Program-made: the position numbers and the translations under genes | The notes under the pieces: generated by a model | Database searches by the model: none | What the model was told of the DNA's origin: nothing | Seen by the model: the letters and a program-made list of their open reading frames with translations, nothing else | Shown: in pieces, positions 51,382-60,638 of the stretch | Numbering within the stretch: the first letter of the stretch is position 1 | Layout of the letters: the number at the start of each line of letters is the position of its first letter | DNA from: Cellulomonas persica | GTDB taxonomy: Bacteria; Actinomycetota; Actinomycetes; Actinomycetales; Cellulomonadaceae | Assembly: GCF_007989825.1 (NCBI RefSeq) | Contig: NZ_BJUA01000005.1 | Location: 186,001 to 250,000, forward strand | Length of the DNA: 64,000 nucleotides | Direction: 5' to 3'

Positions 51382-52512
51382 TCAGCTCGCGAAGCGGATC
51401 GGGACCAGCAGGTAGCGGTACGTCTTGTCGTCCTCGCTCTCGACCGAGCCCTGGCCCGTGAACTCGACCGGCTTGTTCGGGTGCGTGAACGACAGGCGCA
51501 CGAACGGCGTGTCCAGCGCGCCGAGCCCGTCGAGCAGGAACTGCGGGTTGAACGCCACCGAGATCGGCTCGCCCTCGAGCGTCGCCTCGAGCGCCTCGGA
51601 CGCCTGCGCGTCGTCGCCCTGACCGGCGTCGAGCACGACCTGCCCGTCGGCGAAGCTCAGGCGGATGGGGGTGTTGCGCTCGGCGACGAGCGAGACACGC
51701 TTGGCCGCCTCGGCCAGCTGCGAGGTCCCGACGATCGCGTGGATCGGCGTCTCGTCGGGGAACAGGCGACGCACCGCGGGGTAGTCGCCGTCGACGAGCA
51801 GGCTCGTCGACTGACGGCCGGCGGCCTCGAACCCGATGAGGTCCACGCCGGCACCCGTGGACAGGCTGACCGAGACGTCGCCCGCGCTCCCGAGCGACTT
51901 CGCCGCGTCGGACAGCGTGCGCGCACGCACCAGCGCGACCGTCGAGATGTCGGGTGACGCCGGCGTCCACGTGAGCTCACGCAGCGCGAGGCGGTAGCGG
52001 TCGGTCGCGAGCAGCGTGACCTTCTCGCCCTCGATCTCCACGCGCACGCCCGTGAGCAGGGGGAGCGTGTCGTCCCGGCTCGCGGCGACGGAGACCTGCG
52101 CGACCGCGTGCGTGAGCGCGTCGCCGTCGACCGTGCCCGTGACCGGCGGCATGACCGGCAGGTTCGGGTAGTCCTCGACCGGCATCGTCAGGAGCGTGAA
52201 GCGGCTCGCGCCGCAGGTCACGACGACCTTCGTGCCGTCGAGCGACACGTCCACCGGCTTGTCGGGCAGGGCGCGGGAGATCTCCGCGAGGAGCCGGCCC
52301 GAGACGAGCACCGTCCCGGCCTCGCTCACGTCGGCAGGGATCTGCGACCGCGCGGAGACCTCGTAGTCGAAGCTGGAGAGCTGGATGACGCCGCTCGAGT
52401 CGGCCTCGATGCGCACACCCGCGAGCACCGGCACCGGGGGACGGGTCGGCAGGCTGCGAGCCGTCCAGGTGACGGCCTCGGCGAGAACGTCGCGCTCGAC
52501 CCGGAACCTCAT
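51382..52512 (-). CDS. dnaN: DNA polymerase III beta sliding clamp
   Basis: This 376-residue clamp forms the ring that tethers polymerase. Three similar domains are present, starting MRFRVERDVLAEAVTWTARSL. The C-terminal clamp-binding pocket text is YRYLLVPIRFAS, with the family VP-RF ending. The ATG at 52512 follows the oriC spacer. Confidence 0.97.
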   Translation of the reverse strand: MRFRVERDVLAEAVTWTARSLPTRPPVPVLAGVRIEADSSGVIQLSSFDYEVSARSQIPADVSEAGTVLVSGRLLAEISRALPDKPVDVSLDGTKVVVTCGASRFTLLTMPVEDYPNLPVMPPVTGTVDGDALTHAVAQVSVAASRDDTLPLLTGVRVEIEGEKVTLLATDRYRLALRELTWTPASPDISTVALVRARTLSDAAKSLGSAGDVSVSLSTGAGVDLIGFEAAGRQSTSLLVDGDYPAVRRLFPDETPIHAIVGTSQLAEAAKRVSLVAERNTPIRLSFADGQVVLDAGQGDDAQASEALEATLEGEPISVAFNPQFLLDGLGALDTPFVRLSFTHPNKPVEFTGQGSVESEDDKTYRYLLVPIRFAS

Positions 52513-53278
52513 GGACCACTACCTCTCGTCGAACTTCGTCGTACGTGCGCGACGAGCGTCCGCCACGGTGAGACGCACGACCTCGTTGCCGCGCCCGACG
52601 TCGGTGTCGTCTCCGAGTCGGTGGTGCGTCGCAGTGGGTCGTCCGTCCAGGCAGGCGCCGTCACGCGAACACTACGCGAGACGCCCCACACGGGGAGCAG
52701 GTGGGGCGTCTTGTGATTAGGAGAGGTCCTGCGTCGCCGCCGGCTCGTCGAGCTCGAGGCATCGAAGGTGTGTGGATTCTCATGACAAGAATCTGTCGTC
52801 GTCGTCATCGCGGCTGTGCATCATGTGGACGAAGGGCCGTCTGCGCAGGTCGCGACGAAGATCCACGTGTGCACACGGGATGTGGACCAGCGCGTCCCGG
52901 CGGTGGGTGACGGTGGACGTCCAGGTTCTTGTCGTTCGTCGTCCACCGGGACGACACCCGGCGTCCACATCGCCAGTCGTGTCATCCACCGCCATCCACA
53001 GGGCTGTGCACAGGTGTGTGTATTCGTCCCATGCATGTCTCGACCTGGGGATGAAGGTGACCATGCGAGCGTCCTGGTCTGTCCGAGTCTGTCCCGGTCT
53101 CACGCGTGCCGAGGTGGGTGGTTCTGTCCGGTTCTGCGTTTGCGCAGGTCAGTGACGTGCTGGGCGGCTCGGATCGCCGAGGGTCGGCAATCGGGTGACA
53201 TGATTCACATGATCCCCAGGGCGTGACCTGCGGTTGTGGAAAAACCTGGGGAGGACGACGAGCCGTCCCCAGCCTGCG
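52513..53278. other. oriC: oriC (dnaA-dnaN intergenic region)
   Basis: This 766-base non-coding gap between dnaA and dnaN holds a cluster of DnaA-box-like 9-mers. Texts within one mismatch of TTGTCCACA or TTATCCACA are at 52824-52832 (TGTGGACGA), 52881-52889 (TGTGGACCA) and 53235-53243 (TGTGGAAAA). Weaker ones are at 52771-52779, 52961-52969 and 52992-53000. The composition is slightly less GC-rich than the genes. Position and content match the actinobacterial origin. Confidence 0.85.
52680..52710. other. 10-bp stem-loop at the dnaN edge of oriC
   Basis: GACGCCCCAC (52680-52689) and GTGGGGCGTC (52701-52710) form a perfect stem with an 11-base loop, followed by TTGTGATT on the plus strand. 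It could be a plus-strand terminator that protects the origin, or a structural element of the dnaN leader. Confidence 0.5.
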
Positions 53279-54784
53279 TCAGCCGCGGCTCTGCTGCTTG
53301 ATGCGGTTGGTGAGCTCGGTCACCTGGTTGTAGATCGAGCGACGCTCGGCCATGAGCTCACGGATCTTGCGGTTCGCGTGCATGACCGTGGTGTGGTCGC
53401 GACCGCCGAAGGCCTGCCCGATCTTCGGCAGCGACAGGTCGGTGAGCTCGCGACACAGGTACATCGCGATCTGCCGGGCCGTCACCAGGACACGTGAGCG
53501 CGACGAACCGCACAGGTCGTCGATCGTGAGACCGAAGTACGCCGCCGTCTGGCCGATGACCTGCGTCGAGGTGATCTCGGTCGTCTGGTCGTCGGTGATG
53601 AGGTCCTTCAGCACGATCTCCGCGAGCGAAAGGTCGACCTGCTGCCGGTTGAGGCTCGCGAACGCCGTGACCCGGATCAGCGCGCCCTCGAGCTCGCGGA
53701 TGTTCGTCGAGATCTTCGAGGCGATGTACTCCAGGACGTCCGGCGGCGCCTGCATGTTGTCGCCACCGGCCTTCTTGCGGAGGATCGCGATGCGCGTCTC
53801 GAGGTCCGGCGGCTGGACGTCCGTGATGAGCCCCCACTCGAAGCGCGAGCGCATCCGGTCCTCGAAGCCGTTGAGCTGCTTCGGGGGCAGGTCGGACGTG
53901 ATCACGACCTGCTTGTTCGCGTTGTGCAGGGTGTTGAACGTGTGGAAGAACTCCTCCATCGTCTGTTCCTTGCCCTGCAGGAACTGGATGTCGTCGATGA
54001 GGAGCACGTCGACCTCGCGGTAGCGCCGCTGGAACGCGCCTGCCTTGCCCTCGGAGATCGAGTTGATGAAGTCGTTGGTGAACTCCTCGGAGTTCACGTA
54101 GCGCACCCGCACGCTCGGGTAGAGGTTCTGCGCGTAGTGACCGATCGCGTGCAGCAGGTGGGTCTTGCCCAGCCCGGAGTCGCCGTAGATGAACAGCGGG
54201 TTGTAGGCCTTCGCGGGCGCCTCGGCCACGGCGACGGCCGCGGCGTGCGCGAACCGGTTCGACGAACCGATGACGAACGTCTCGAACAGGTAGTTCGGGT
54301 TGAGGCGAGCGGGCTCGGCCTGCTGCCGACGCGCGTTCGGCACGTGCTGGGTGCCGGGTCGCGGTGCGTCCGGCTCCGGCCGCCGCACCTCGGGCTCGTG
54401 GGCCGGGCGGGCGGGTTCGTCGTCGACCGGGGTGTGCACGTCGTCCGGGGGGACCGCCGGTGAGGGGGAGCTCCCGGGAGCGGTGGTCATCGCCCGCACC
54501 GCCGGCGGGGCGTCGTCGACGAGCTGGGGGTCGACCGTGATCGCGAACCGGCCCTCACGCCCGAGTGCGTCGTTCAGCGCCTCGGTGACCTCGGTGCGGA
54601 CCTTCGTCTCGAGGTACTCCTTGGTGTACTCGTTGCCCACAGCAAGGATCAGGGTGCCGTCGAGGAGGCCCAGCGGCTGCGCGAGCCGGACGAACGCGAG
54701 CTGCCGCTGCGTGATGTCGGGGCTGGACTCGAGCGAGTTCACGACGTGACCCCAGACTCGAGTGAGCTCTTCGTCCTGTGCCAC
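53279..54784 (-). CDS. dnaA: DnaA replication initiator
   Basis: This 501-residue AAA+ initiator opens oriC. Domain I (about residues 1-90) is followed by a disordered Pro-rich domain II. Domain III has Walker A GDSGLGKTHLLHAIG and Walker B VDVLLIDDIQFLQGKEQT. Domain IV has the DNA-binding signature FGGRDHTTVMHANRKI. The start GTG 54784 follows TAGGACGTG-type text with a weak ribosome binding site (AGGTAGGA). Confidence 0.98.
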   Translation of the reverse strand: MAQDEELTRVWGHVVNSLESSPDITQRQLAFVRLAQPLGLLDGTLILAVGNEYTKEYLETKVRTEVTEALNDALGREGRFAITVDPQLVDDAPPAVRAMTTAPGSSPSPAVPPDDVHTPVDDEPARPAHEPEVRRPEPDAPRPGTQHVPNARRQQAEPARLNPNYLFETFVIGSSNRFAHAAAVAVAEAPAKAYNPLFIYGDSGLGKTHLLHAIGHYAQNLYPSVRVRYVNSEEFTNDFINSISEGKAGAFQRRYREVDVLLIDDIQFLQGKEQTMEEFFHTFNTLHNANKQVVITSDLPPKQLNGFEDRMRSRFEWGLITDVQPPDLETRIAILRKKAGGDNMQAPPDVLEYIASKISTNIRELEGALIRVTAFASLNRQQVDLSLAEIVLKDLITDDQTTEITSTQVIGQTAAYFGLTIDDLCGSSRSRVLVTARQIAMYLCRELTDLSLPKIGQAFGGRDHTTVMHANRKIRELMAERRSIYNQVTELTNRIKQQSRG

Positions 54785-55344
54785 GTCCTACCTCGGGTCG
54801 TCTCGTCCGTTCGACGTGCGAGTCTCGCACGGTGCGCCGTCGTCCACACACTTGTCCACACCTGTGAGCCGAGCCAGGCGACCGACGCGCGGCCGCACGG
54901 ATGCCCATCGCGACGCGCCTCGTCGTCGAGTCGCGCCGGCAGCACCACGCGGACGGCGTGCGTCGTCATCCACAGGCGACGACGAGCCTCGATGCTAGTG
55001 TCCACAGGCGCCGGCCGGGCACCGCCTGATGGGGTGATGAACGGCTCACCGACGGCGTGACCGCCCACGCTGCGGGGCTCTGACCTGGGGTGCGAGCCCG
55101 GACGCGTCGGGAGGCGCGAGAACCGCGATCTGATGCGGCTCGCGCAGGCCGCCTGACGTGCCCGGTCACATTTGACCGGCTAGACGCGCGCGGCGTATCG
55201 TCGTGCAGCCCTTTGATGGCTCCTGTCGGCGCGCCCAGACGCCGCACGCACCTCCAGGTGCGTGTCCTCGGAGCAGTCGAGCCAGGCAGAAGACCAGGAC
55301 GCGTGTGCCGCGCGCCCATCCGATGGACCAGTGGGAGAACTCTC
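54785..55344. promoter_or_regulatory. dnaA-rpmH divergent region with a second DnaA-box cluster
   Basis: This 560-base gap carries the promoters of dnaA and rpmH. It has one exact actinobacterial DnaA box TTGTCCACA (54852-54860). One-mismatch boxes are at 54840-54848 (TCGTCCACA), 54966-54974 (TCATCCACA) and 54998-55006 (GTGTCCACA). They probably autoregulate dnaA or form part of a bipartite origin. Nothing else is seen in the rpmH-proximal half. Confidence 0.7.
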
Positions 55345-55482
55345 GTGAGCAAGCGCACGTTCCAGCCGAACAACCGGCGCCGGGCCAAGACGCACGGCTT
55401 CCGTCTGCGCATGCGGACGCGCGCCGGCCGCGCGATCCTCGCCGCTCGCCGGCGCAAGGGTCGCTCCGAGCTCTCGGCCTGA
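55345..55482 (+). CDS. rpmH: 50S ribosomal protein L34
   Basis: Forty-five basic residues start [19 protein letters not shown] and contain the L34 text [13 protein letters not shown]. The GTG at 55345 follows GGGAGA. It begins the rpmH-rnpA-yidD-yidC-jag operon on the plus strand. Confidence 0.97.
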   Translation: MSKRTFQPNNRRRAKTHGFRLRMRTRAGRAILAARRRKGRSELSA

Positions 55483-55492
55483 CCCAGCGTCG

Positions 55493-55852
55493 GTGCTGCC
55501 CGCCGCGCACCGGATGCGTCGATCCGCGGACTTCGAGTCGGCGGTGCGGCGCGGTGCGCGCGGCGGACGGGAGACGTTGGTGGTGCACCTGACGAGTCGA
55601 ACCGACCCCGGGCCTGATGGCCCGGTGGTCGGTTTCGTCGTGTCCAAGGGCGTCGGCAACGCGGTGGTGCGGAACCGTGTGAAGCGACGTCTGCGTGCCC
55701 TCATGGCCGGCCGCCTCGACGCCCTCCCCGCTCGCGCGTCCCTCGTCGTGCGAGCCCAGGCGCCCGCCGCTGCGGCGTCGTACGCCACGCTCGGGGCCGA
55801 TCTCGACGGCGCGCTGCGCACCGCGACGCGACGAGCAGGGGCCACGCGATGA
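55493..55852 (+). CDS. rnpA: ribonuclease P protein component
   Basis: This 119-residue basic protein is the RNase P protein subunit for tRNA 5' maturation. It has the start [21 protein letters not shown] and the RNR motif in [17 protein letters not shown]. The GTG is 10 bases after rpmH. The end overlaps yidD (ATGA). Confidence 0.96.
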   Translation: MLPAAHRMRRSADFESAVRRGARGGRETLVVHLTSRTDPGPDGPVVGFVVSKGVGNAVVRNRVKRRLRALMAGRLDALPARASLVVRAQAPAAAASYATLGADLDGALRTATRRAGATR

Positions 55853-56145
55853 CGACCCTCGGGCGGGCGGCCCGGTTCGCGCTGCGCCTGCCCGGCATGG
55901 CGCTGCTCGGTCTGCTCTGGCTCTACCAGCACCTGGTCTCGCCGCTCACGCCGCCCACGTGCCGGTACTACCCGTCCTGCTCGCAGTACGCGGTGATCGC
56001 GATTCGCCGCCACGGCGCGCTGCGCGGGACCTGGCTCGCCGGCCGACGCCTGCTGCGATGCCACCCATGGACGCCCGGTGGCGTGGACGACGTGCCTCCC
56101 GCGCGCTCGCCCCGCCGACTCGACGTGGCGCACAGCGCCCACTGA
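55849..56145 (+). CDS. yidD: YidD membrane protein insertion efficiency factor
   Basis: This 98-residue protein has the YidD signature [23 protein letters not shown] and later [17 protein letters not shown]. It is peripheral at the inner face of the membrane and assists YidC-dependent insertion. It overlaps rnpA and precedes yidC by 24 bases. Confidence 0.96.
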   Translation: MTTLGRAARFALRLPGMALLGLLWLYQHLVSPLTPPTCRYYPSCSQYAVIAIRRHGALRGTWLAGRRLLRCHPWTPGGVDDVPPARSPRRLDVAHSAH

Positions 56146-56169
56146 CACCCCGACAGGAGCTCTGCCCAC

Positions 56170-57348
56170 ATGGGTTGGTTCGACGGTCTGCTGCAGCCGA
56201 TCATGGTCGCGGTGGCCTGGATCATGGTCCAGTTCCACTCGCTGCTCACGAGCATCGGCATGGATCCCGACGGGGGAACGGCGTGGACGCTGTCCATCGT
56301 CGGCCTCGTGATCGTGATCCGGATCCTGCTGATCCCGCTGTTCTTCAAGCAGATCAAGGCGTCGCGCGGCATGCAGCTGCTGCAGCCCGAGATGCAGAAG
56401 ATCCAGAAGAAGTACAAGGGCAAGACCGATCCCGCGTCCCGCGAGGCGATGAGCCGCGAGACGATGGAGCTCTACCGCAAGCACGGGACGAACCCGTTCG
56501 CGTCCTGCTTGCCGATCCTGCTGCAGTCGCCGATCTTCTTCGCGCTGTTCCGCGTGCTCAACTCGCTCAAGCCGCTGTCCGAAGGCACGTACCCGCGCGG
56601 TGACCATATCGGCCCGATGACCGCCGACCTCGCCGCCTCGGCGGAGTCCGCCACGATCTTCGGCGCCCCGCTGTCGGGCACGTTCATGCAGGCCAACGGC
56701 GACATCCACATCCAGATCGTCACCATCGCGCTCATCGTCGCGATGTCCGCGACGACGTTCTTCACCCAGCGCCAGCTCACGCGCAAGAACATGCCGCCGG
56801 CCGCGCTCGAGGGTCCGATGGCGCAGCAGCAGAAGGTGCTGCTCTACGTCCTGCCGCTGATCTTCGCGTTCTCCGGCGTGAACTTCCCGATCGGTGTCCT
56901 CATCTACTGGACCACCACGAACCTCTGGTCGATGGGCCAGCAGTTCTACACGATCCGTCGCATGCCGGCGCCCGGCTCCGAGGCCGAGCGCCTGATGCTC
57001 GAGCGCCGCGCCCGCCGCGGCAAGGCCGTCCCCGTGGTCGAGGCCCCGTCCACCGTCGTCGACGAGAAGCCTCGTGGTCAGCGTCAGCAGCCGAAGCGCA
57101 AGGACCGTCAGAAGCCGGCGGGGACGCAGCGTCCTGTCGGAGCCGGCACCGGCACCGGCGCAGCGTCGGCCAAGGGCGCGACGGGGTCTGGGGCTTCAGC
57201 GACGGCCGACGCTCCGATCCAGGATGCGCCTGTTCAGGATGCCCCGGTGGAGGACGGGTCGCTGAGCGACGGTCCGACGAAGCCGTCCAGCAGCGCCAAG
57301 GCGAAGAAGCCGGCCCAGGGCGGCAAGAAGCCCCGCCCCAAGAACTGA
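56170..57348 (+). CDS. yidC: YidC/Oxa1 membrane protein insertase
   Basis: This 392-residue insertase has five membrane helices of the Gram-positive YidC2 type with an extended N-terminal loop. Conserved text includes IRILLIPLFFKQIKASRGMQ, NPFASCLPILLQSPIFFALF and the C-terminal helix. The hydrophilic-groove Arg is in VIRILLIPL. A basic, Ala/Pro-rich tail of about 90 residues should contact the ribosome. AGGAG lies 11 bases before the ATG. Confidence 0.95.
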   Translation: MGWFDGLLQPIMVAVAWIMVQFHSLLTSIGMDPDGGTAWTLSIVGLVIVIRILLIPLFFKQIKASRGMQLLQPEMQKIQKKYKGKTDPASREAMSRETMELYRKHGTNPFASCLPILLQSPIFFALFRVLNSLKPLSEGTYPRGDHIGPMTADLAASAESATIFGAPLSGTFMQANGDIHIQIVTIALIVAMSATTFFTQRQLTRKNMPPAALEGPMAQQQKVLLYVLPLIFAFSGVNFPIGVLIYWTTTNLWSMGQQFYTIRRMPAPGSEAERLMLERRARRGKAVPVVEAPSTVVDEKPRGQRQQPKRKDRQKPAGTQRPVGAGTGTGAASAKGATGSGASATADAPIQDAPVQDAPVEDGSLSDGPTKPSSSAKAKKPAQGGKKPRPKN

Positions 57349-57388
57349 CCGCCGCTCCGCGGCCCCAGCCACGTCGAACGGAGACACC

Positions 57389-57889
57389 ATGACCACCCAG
57401 CCTGACGCTGCGAGCTCGACGAGCCGACTCGAAGAGGAAGGCGAGATCGCGGCCGACTACCTCGAGGAGCTCCTCGACATCGCCGATCTCGACGGTGACA
57501 TCGACATCGACGTCGATCACGGTCGCGCCGCCGTCGAGATCGTCTCGGAGGACGCCGCCGACCGCTCGCTGCGTCGACTCGCCGGCCGCGACGGTGAGGT
57601 CCTGGACGCCCTGCAGGAGCTCACCCGCCTCGCCGTGCAGGCCAAGACGGGGGAGCGCAGCCGACTGATGCTCGACATCGCCGGCTACCGCGCGGCTCGC
57701 CGAGAGGCGCTGACGGCCGTCGCGAACGACGCCGTCGCGCGCGCGAAGGAGTCCGGCTCGCCGGTCTCCCTCGAGCCGATGAACCCGTTCGAGCGCAAGG
57801 TCATCCACGACGCCGTGGCCGCCGCCGGTCTCGTGAGCGACTCCGAGGGCGTCGAGCCGCACCGCTACGTGGTGGTGCGTCCGGCCTGA
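57389..57889 (+). CDS. khpB: Jag/KhpB RNA-binding protein (KH-like and R3H)
   Basis: This 166-residue protein has an acidic N-terminus and a KH-like domain (about residues 20-105, including GRDGEVLDALQELTRLAVQ). The R3H domain is at the C-terminus (about 110-166, with PMNPFERKVIHDAVAA and SEGVEPHRYVVVRP). It probably binds RNA and helps coordinate cell-wall growth. It ends the yidC operon. A strong terminator follows, and rsmG does not come next as it usually does. Confidence 0.95.
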   Translation: MTTQPDAASSTSRLEEEGEIAADYLEELLDIADLDGDIDIDVDHGRAAVEIVSEDAADRSLRRLAGRDGEVLDALQELTRLAVQAKTGERSRLMLDIAGYRAARREALTAVANDAVARAKESGSPVSLEPMNPFERKVIHDAVAAAGLVSDSEGVEPHRYVVVRPA

Positions 57890-57904
57890 CACCCGTCACA
57901 CAGT

Positions 57905-57946
57905 CGGCAAAGGGTGGCGCTCCGCACGGGGCGCCACCCTTTGCCG
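57905..57946 (+). terminator. operon terminator after jag/khpB
   Basis: CGGCAAAGGGTGGCGC (57905-57920) pairs perfectly over 16 bp with 57931-57946 across a 10-base loop. It lies 15 bases after the stop. It closes the rpmH-jag operon before the gene-poor region. Confidence 0.9.
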
Positions 57947-58160
57947 TACTAGCGGGCGCCGTGATGGCGACGCAGCTGGCCTGCGGCGGGCGGTCGAGCT
58001 GGCTGACGAGGATGTCCACGGCTGGCCCGACGTGCCCCCGCTACTACCACCTCCACATCCACAGAGCCGCCAGGCGTGGACGGCAGGGCCAGGTTCTCTT
58101 CTGGCGGAGTCGGCGCCGTGGGTTGGAGGCCCATGTGGTGTGGCGTCCAGTCGGTCGCTG

Positions 58161-58176
58161 CGTTTCACGTGAAACG
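58161..58176. promoter_or_regulatory. parS site 1 (exact core)
   Basis: The core GTTTCACGTGAAAC (58162-58175) is an exact match to the bacterial parS palindrome. The outer bases are C and G instead of T and A. Confidence 0.9.
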
Positions 58177-58314
58177 GGCGGCCCTTCGCCGCAGTCGGAT
58201 ACCCGTCCGCGCCGGGACGGTTCGCGGTAGGACGCCGATTCCTGGTGGTCCGCAGCCGAGCTCGCTCGTGGAACAGAGCTTGACGTGTCATCGGCCTCCC
58301 CACGGGATCACTGG

Positions 58315-58330
58315 TGTTTCACGTGGAACA
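58315..58330. promoter_or_regulatory. parS site 2 (one mismatch)
   Basis: TGTTTCACGTGGAACA carries both outer bases of the 16-mer consensus. The only change is A to G at core position 11. Confidence 0.85.
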
Positions 58331-59404
58331 TCGGGCTCGGACGTCGGGGTCCGGCTTGGTGCGACCGCGCCTGGCCGGTGAGGCTGCGCACTTGACGGAC
58401 AGGATGGCCCGCTGCGCCGCGTACCTGGTGACCCGTGCGCTGCGACTGGTCCCTGGCGCGCCAGCACACGCGGCATGAGGGCGGGTCGCGGCTGCCTCAG
58501 CGCGCGGCACCGTTCTCTGCTAGGTCGGGGTCCTGCCCGTGTCGGCACGGCGCGGCGCCCCAGATCAGCCATTCGGACGCCCGGAGGTCCCCAGAACCGG
58601 AGCGGAACAGTCTTCCGCCCTCAGCTCTCCACGCGGCTTGGCGTCCCGGCACAAGCCCTGTGCCCTGTGCAGAACGGGCACATGGCAGGCCTGTCAGTAG
58701 CGAGAGGGCTGTGCTGGTCGCCTGCATACCCGCGCCAGCTCGTCGTTGTGCGCTGGAGTAGGTGGCGGAGGTGGGACCTTCGACGCTGGGAGAGCTCTCG
58801 GGAGCGCCCGGGTCCGGCGTCCGCATCAGATGGTTGGCACGTGAGACCCGTCCCCTCCGGCACCTGCCTGTGTGGCCACGCTCGGACCTCGGTATGCGTC
58901 GAGAGCCTGAGTGATCCGCACGGCGCCGACGTGCCTCGCCGCTGGCTACATGCCCGGACGTTGTCTGTCCGCGCGACGCGACCCGTCCAGGCGGGACGGC
59001 GGCATCGAACGAACGGCCATCGTCGATTCACGCCTGTCGCGCCCGGTGACGTGCTCACGCGGAGCGAGAGTCGGCCGCTCCCGCGTGTGCCTGACGTCGA
59101 CGTCGGAGCGGAGCGGATGCCTGAGGTGGCGACTAGCGCTGGGCCGACGGCTCTACCTCGTCCCACTTCGCCGCGGCACGTCCGGTGGGTTGAACGGTGG
59201 AACTCGCTCCGCGCTTGTGCGAAGGGCGCCGCACGAGGTGAAGCTCATCGACTCCACGGGTCGGACAACGACGACGGGCCGGCGCTCAGCCTTGCCGCGG
59301 CGCGATGCCGTCCGGTCCGTGCCGTCGACGCCTCGGGCGTCGGGGGTTCCGGTATGTCCTGCTGGATGCCGCCCACCGACCTGCGCACGGAACCGGCCTG
59401 GGCG

Positions 59405-59503
59405 AGTCGCGCTCCGAAAGAACTGCTGGTGTGGGGGAGTCGCGCTCCGCAAATGGGGCTGGTGTGGGGGACCCGCGCTCTGCCCGAGGGTCCGGTCTGG
59501 CGT
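59405..59503. repeat. 33-bp tandem repeat, three imperfect copies
   Basis: Units start at 59405, 59438 and 59471. They share CGCGCTC near the start and the end text GGTGTGGGGG in the first two. Copies 1 and 2 are close and copy 3 is degraded. The unit length is a multiple of three, but no convincing gene contains it. Confidence 0.7.
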
Positions 59504-60059
59504 GGTCGGGCTCGGCACCCGAGGCAGGCCCGGCGCTTGGCGCTCTATCGCCTCGGTATCCCTAGCCGGGTCTGGTTCTCGAGGAGGAACGACGAGATAA
59601 GTCGCCGGAGCACTGCCGCCGCGCTGCACTCGACGTGCGACGAGTAGCAGTAAGGCGATGAAGCCCCCTGTCGATGGAGTTGCCGGTGGGACTCTCGCGG
59701 GTACCTGGCGCTCCCTGAGGCCCCGCCAGATTGCCGCACCGTCTGCAGTCGTTCCTGCACAGCCAGCGCGGCGTGGCTGCTCAGCGGATCAAGGTGTCGG
59801 CACGAGATGGCTCGGGCGGGTTCCCGAGGCCGGCTCAGCCGATGCGTTCACGACGCGACTGAACGGGCAACGCGGTCGGCGACGAGCTGAGCGACTCCGT
59901 TACCCGGGTTGTGCTGGTGATTGACAGTGAGTTACCGGCTCGCTGGAGACCGGCAGCAGCGCGCGCACCGAGCAGCGGGAGGCCGAAGCGCATTGAGGAG
60001 GTATCGGCCGACCTCAGCTAGCGCGGGCGGGTCGAGGCGCGGGAGGGCCTTGCGGCCTC

Positions 60060-60135
60060 CGTTTCACGTGAAACGACCCCTGCAGTCTCCGTTTCACGAG
60101 AGACGTCCTCTGCAGTCGCCGTTCTACGTGAGACG
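60060..60135. repeat. parS sites 3-5 in a 30-bp tandem repeat
   Basis: Three parS-like palindromes start at 60060, 60090 and 60120. The first core is exact (GTTTCACGTGAAAC). The second has two mismatches (GTTTCACGAGAGAC). The third has three (GTTCTACGTGAGAC). The spacers also match, with CTGCAGTC followed by TCC or GCC. The unit was evidently duplicated in tandem and then drifted. Confidence 0.85.
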
Positions 60136-60185
60136 GGGGAGGGGCGGCACTCTGGACTGGCGCATGGTTCGACTAGGCCGTGTTG

Positions 60186-60593
60186 CTAGAGGTTGGTGGG
60201 GAAGAGTCGGATGTCCGTCGCTGGAATGGCGACTCGTGCTCCGAGCAGACCGTCGGGTTGCGGACCGACCATTTCGAGGAGTGTGGTCGTGGGTCCCGCG
60301 CGCAGTACAGCCACGCCGTCGCGCTGTACCCGTTCGATGACGCCGTGCAGCGATCCCGGAGGCTGTTCTCCAGCAGCGATTCCGATGACGACGTCCGTCC
60401 AGCGGCAGGGCGCGCAGTCGATCTCGACGTCGACGACGTCGCCGACCGCAGGCACGGGGCCTTGCCAGGTTGCGGCGAACCGGCCGACGGGCGAGTCGAC
60501 GACTACGGTCTGCGACGAACCGGCATCGACACACCGCATCTCGATCCGCGTACTCCGTCCCTCGTGCTGAAGTCTCCACCAAGTGTGCTTCAC
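60186..60593 (-). CDS. orphan ORF (135 aa), unknown
   Basis: This is the only open frame in the island with protein-like composition, with alternating hydrophobic and polar beta-type text (VDSPVGRFAATWQGPVPAVG, VVDVEIDCAPCRWTDVVIGI). Codon use is native-like but less strict than in neighbours (GTA, CTT, ACT, GGA are used). The GTG at 60593 lacks a ribosome binding site; an ATG at 60539 is an alternative start. No family is recognised. It may be a transferred gene or a remnant. It lies between parS site 5 and the transposase fragment. Confidence 0.5.
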   Translation of the reverse strand: MKHTWWRLQHEGRSTRIEMRCVDAGSSQTVVVDSPVGRFAATWQGPVPAVGDVVDVEIDCAPCRWTDVVIGIAAGEQPPGSLHGVIERVQRDGVAVLRAGPTTTLLEMVGPQPDGLLGARVAIPATDIRLFPTNL

Positions 60594-60638
60594 GGGGGTG
60601 CCCAGATCGGGCCGGCGACACGCTGGACCAGGTAAAGG

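Noticed and set aside
58834-58847. An eleventh parS-like site (TTGGCACGTGAGAC)
   Set aside because: Four mismatches from the 14-base core; at this level chance matches are expected in GC-rich DNA.
58475-59647. 390-codon open frame on the plus strand in the parS island
   Set aside because: Arg/Ser/Pro/Cys-rich, no hydrophobic pattern, no ribosome binding site, and overlapped by open frames on the other strand; typical chance frame in GC-rich DNA.
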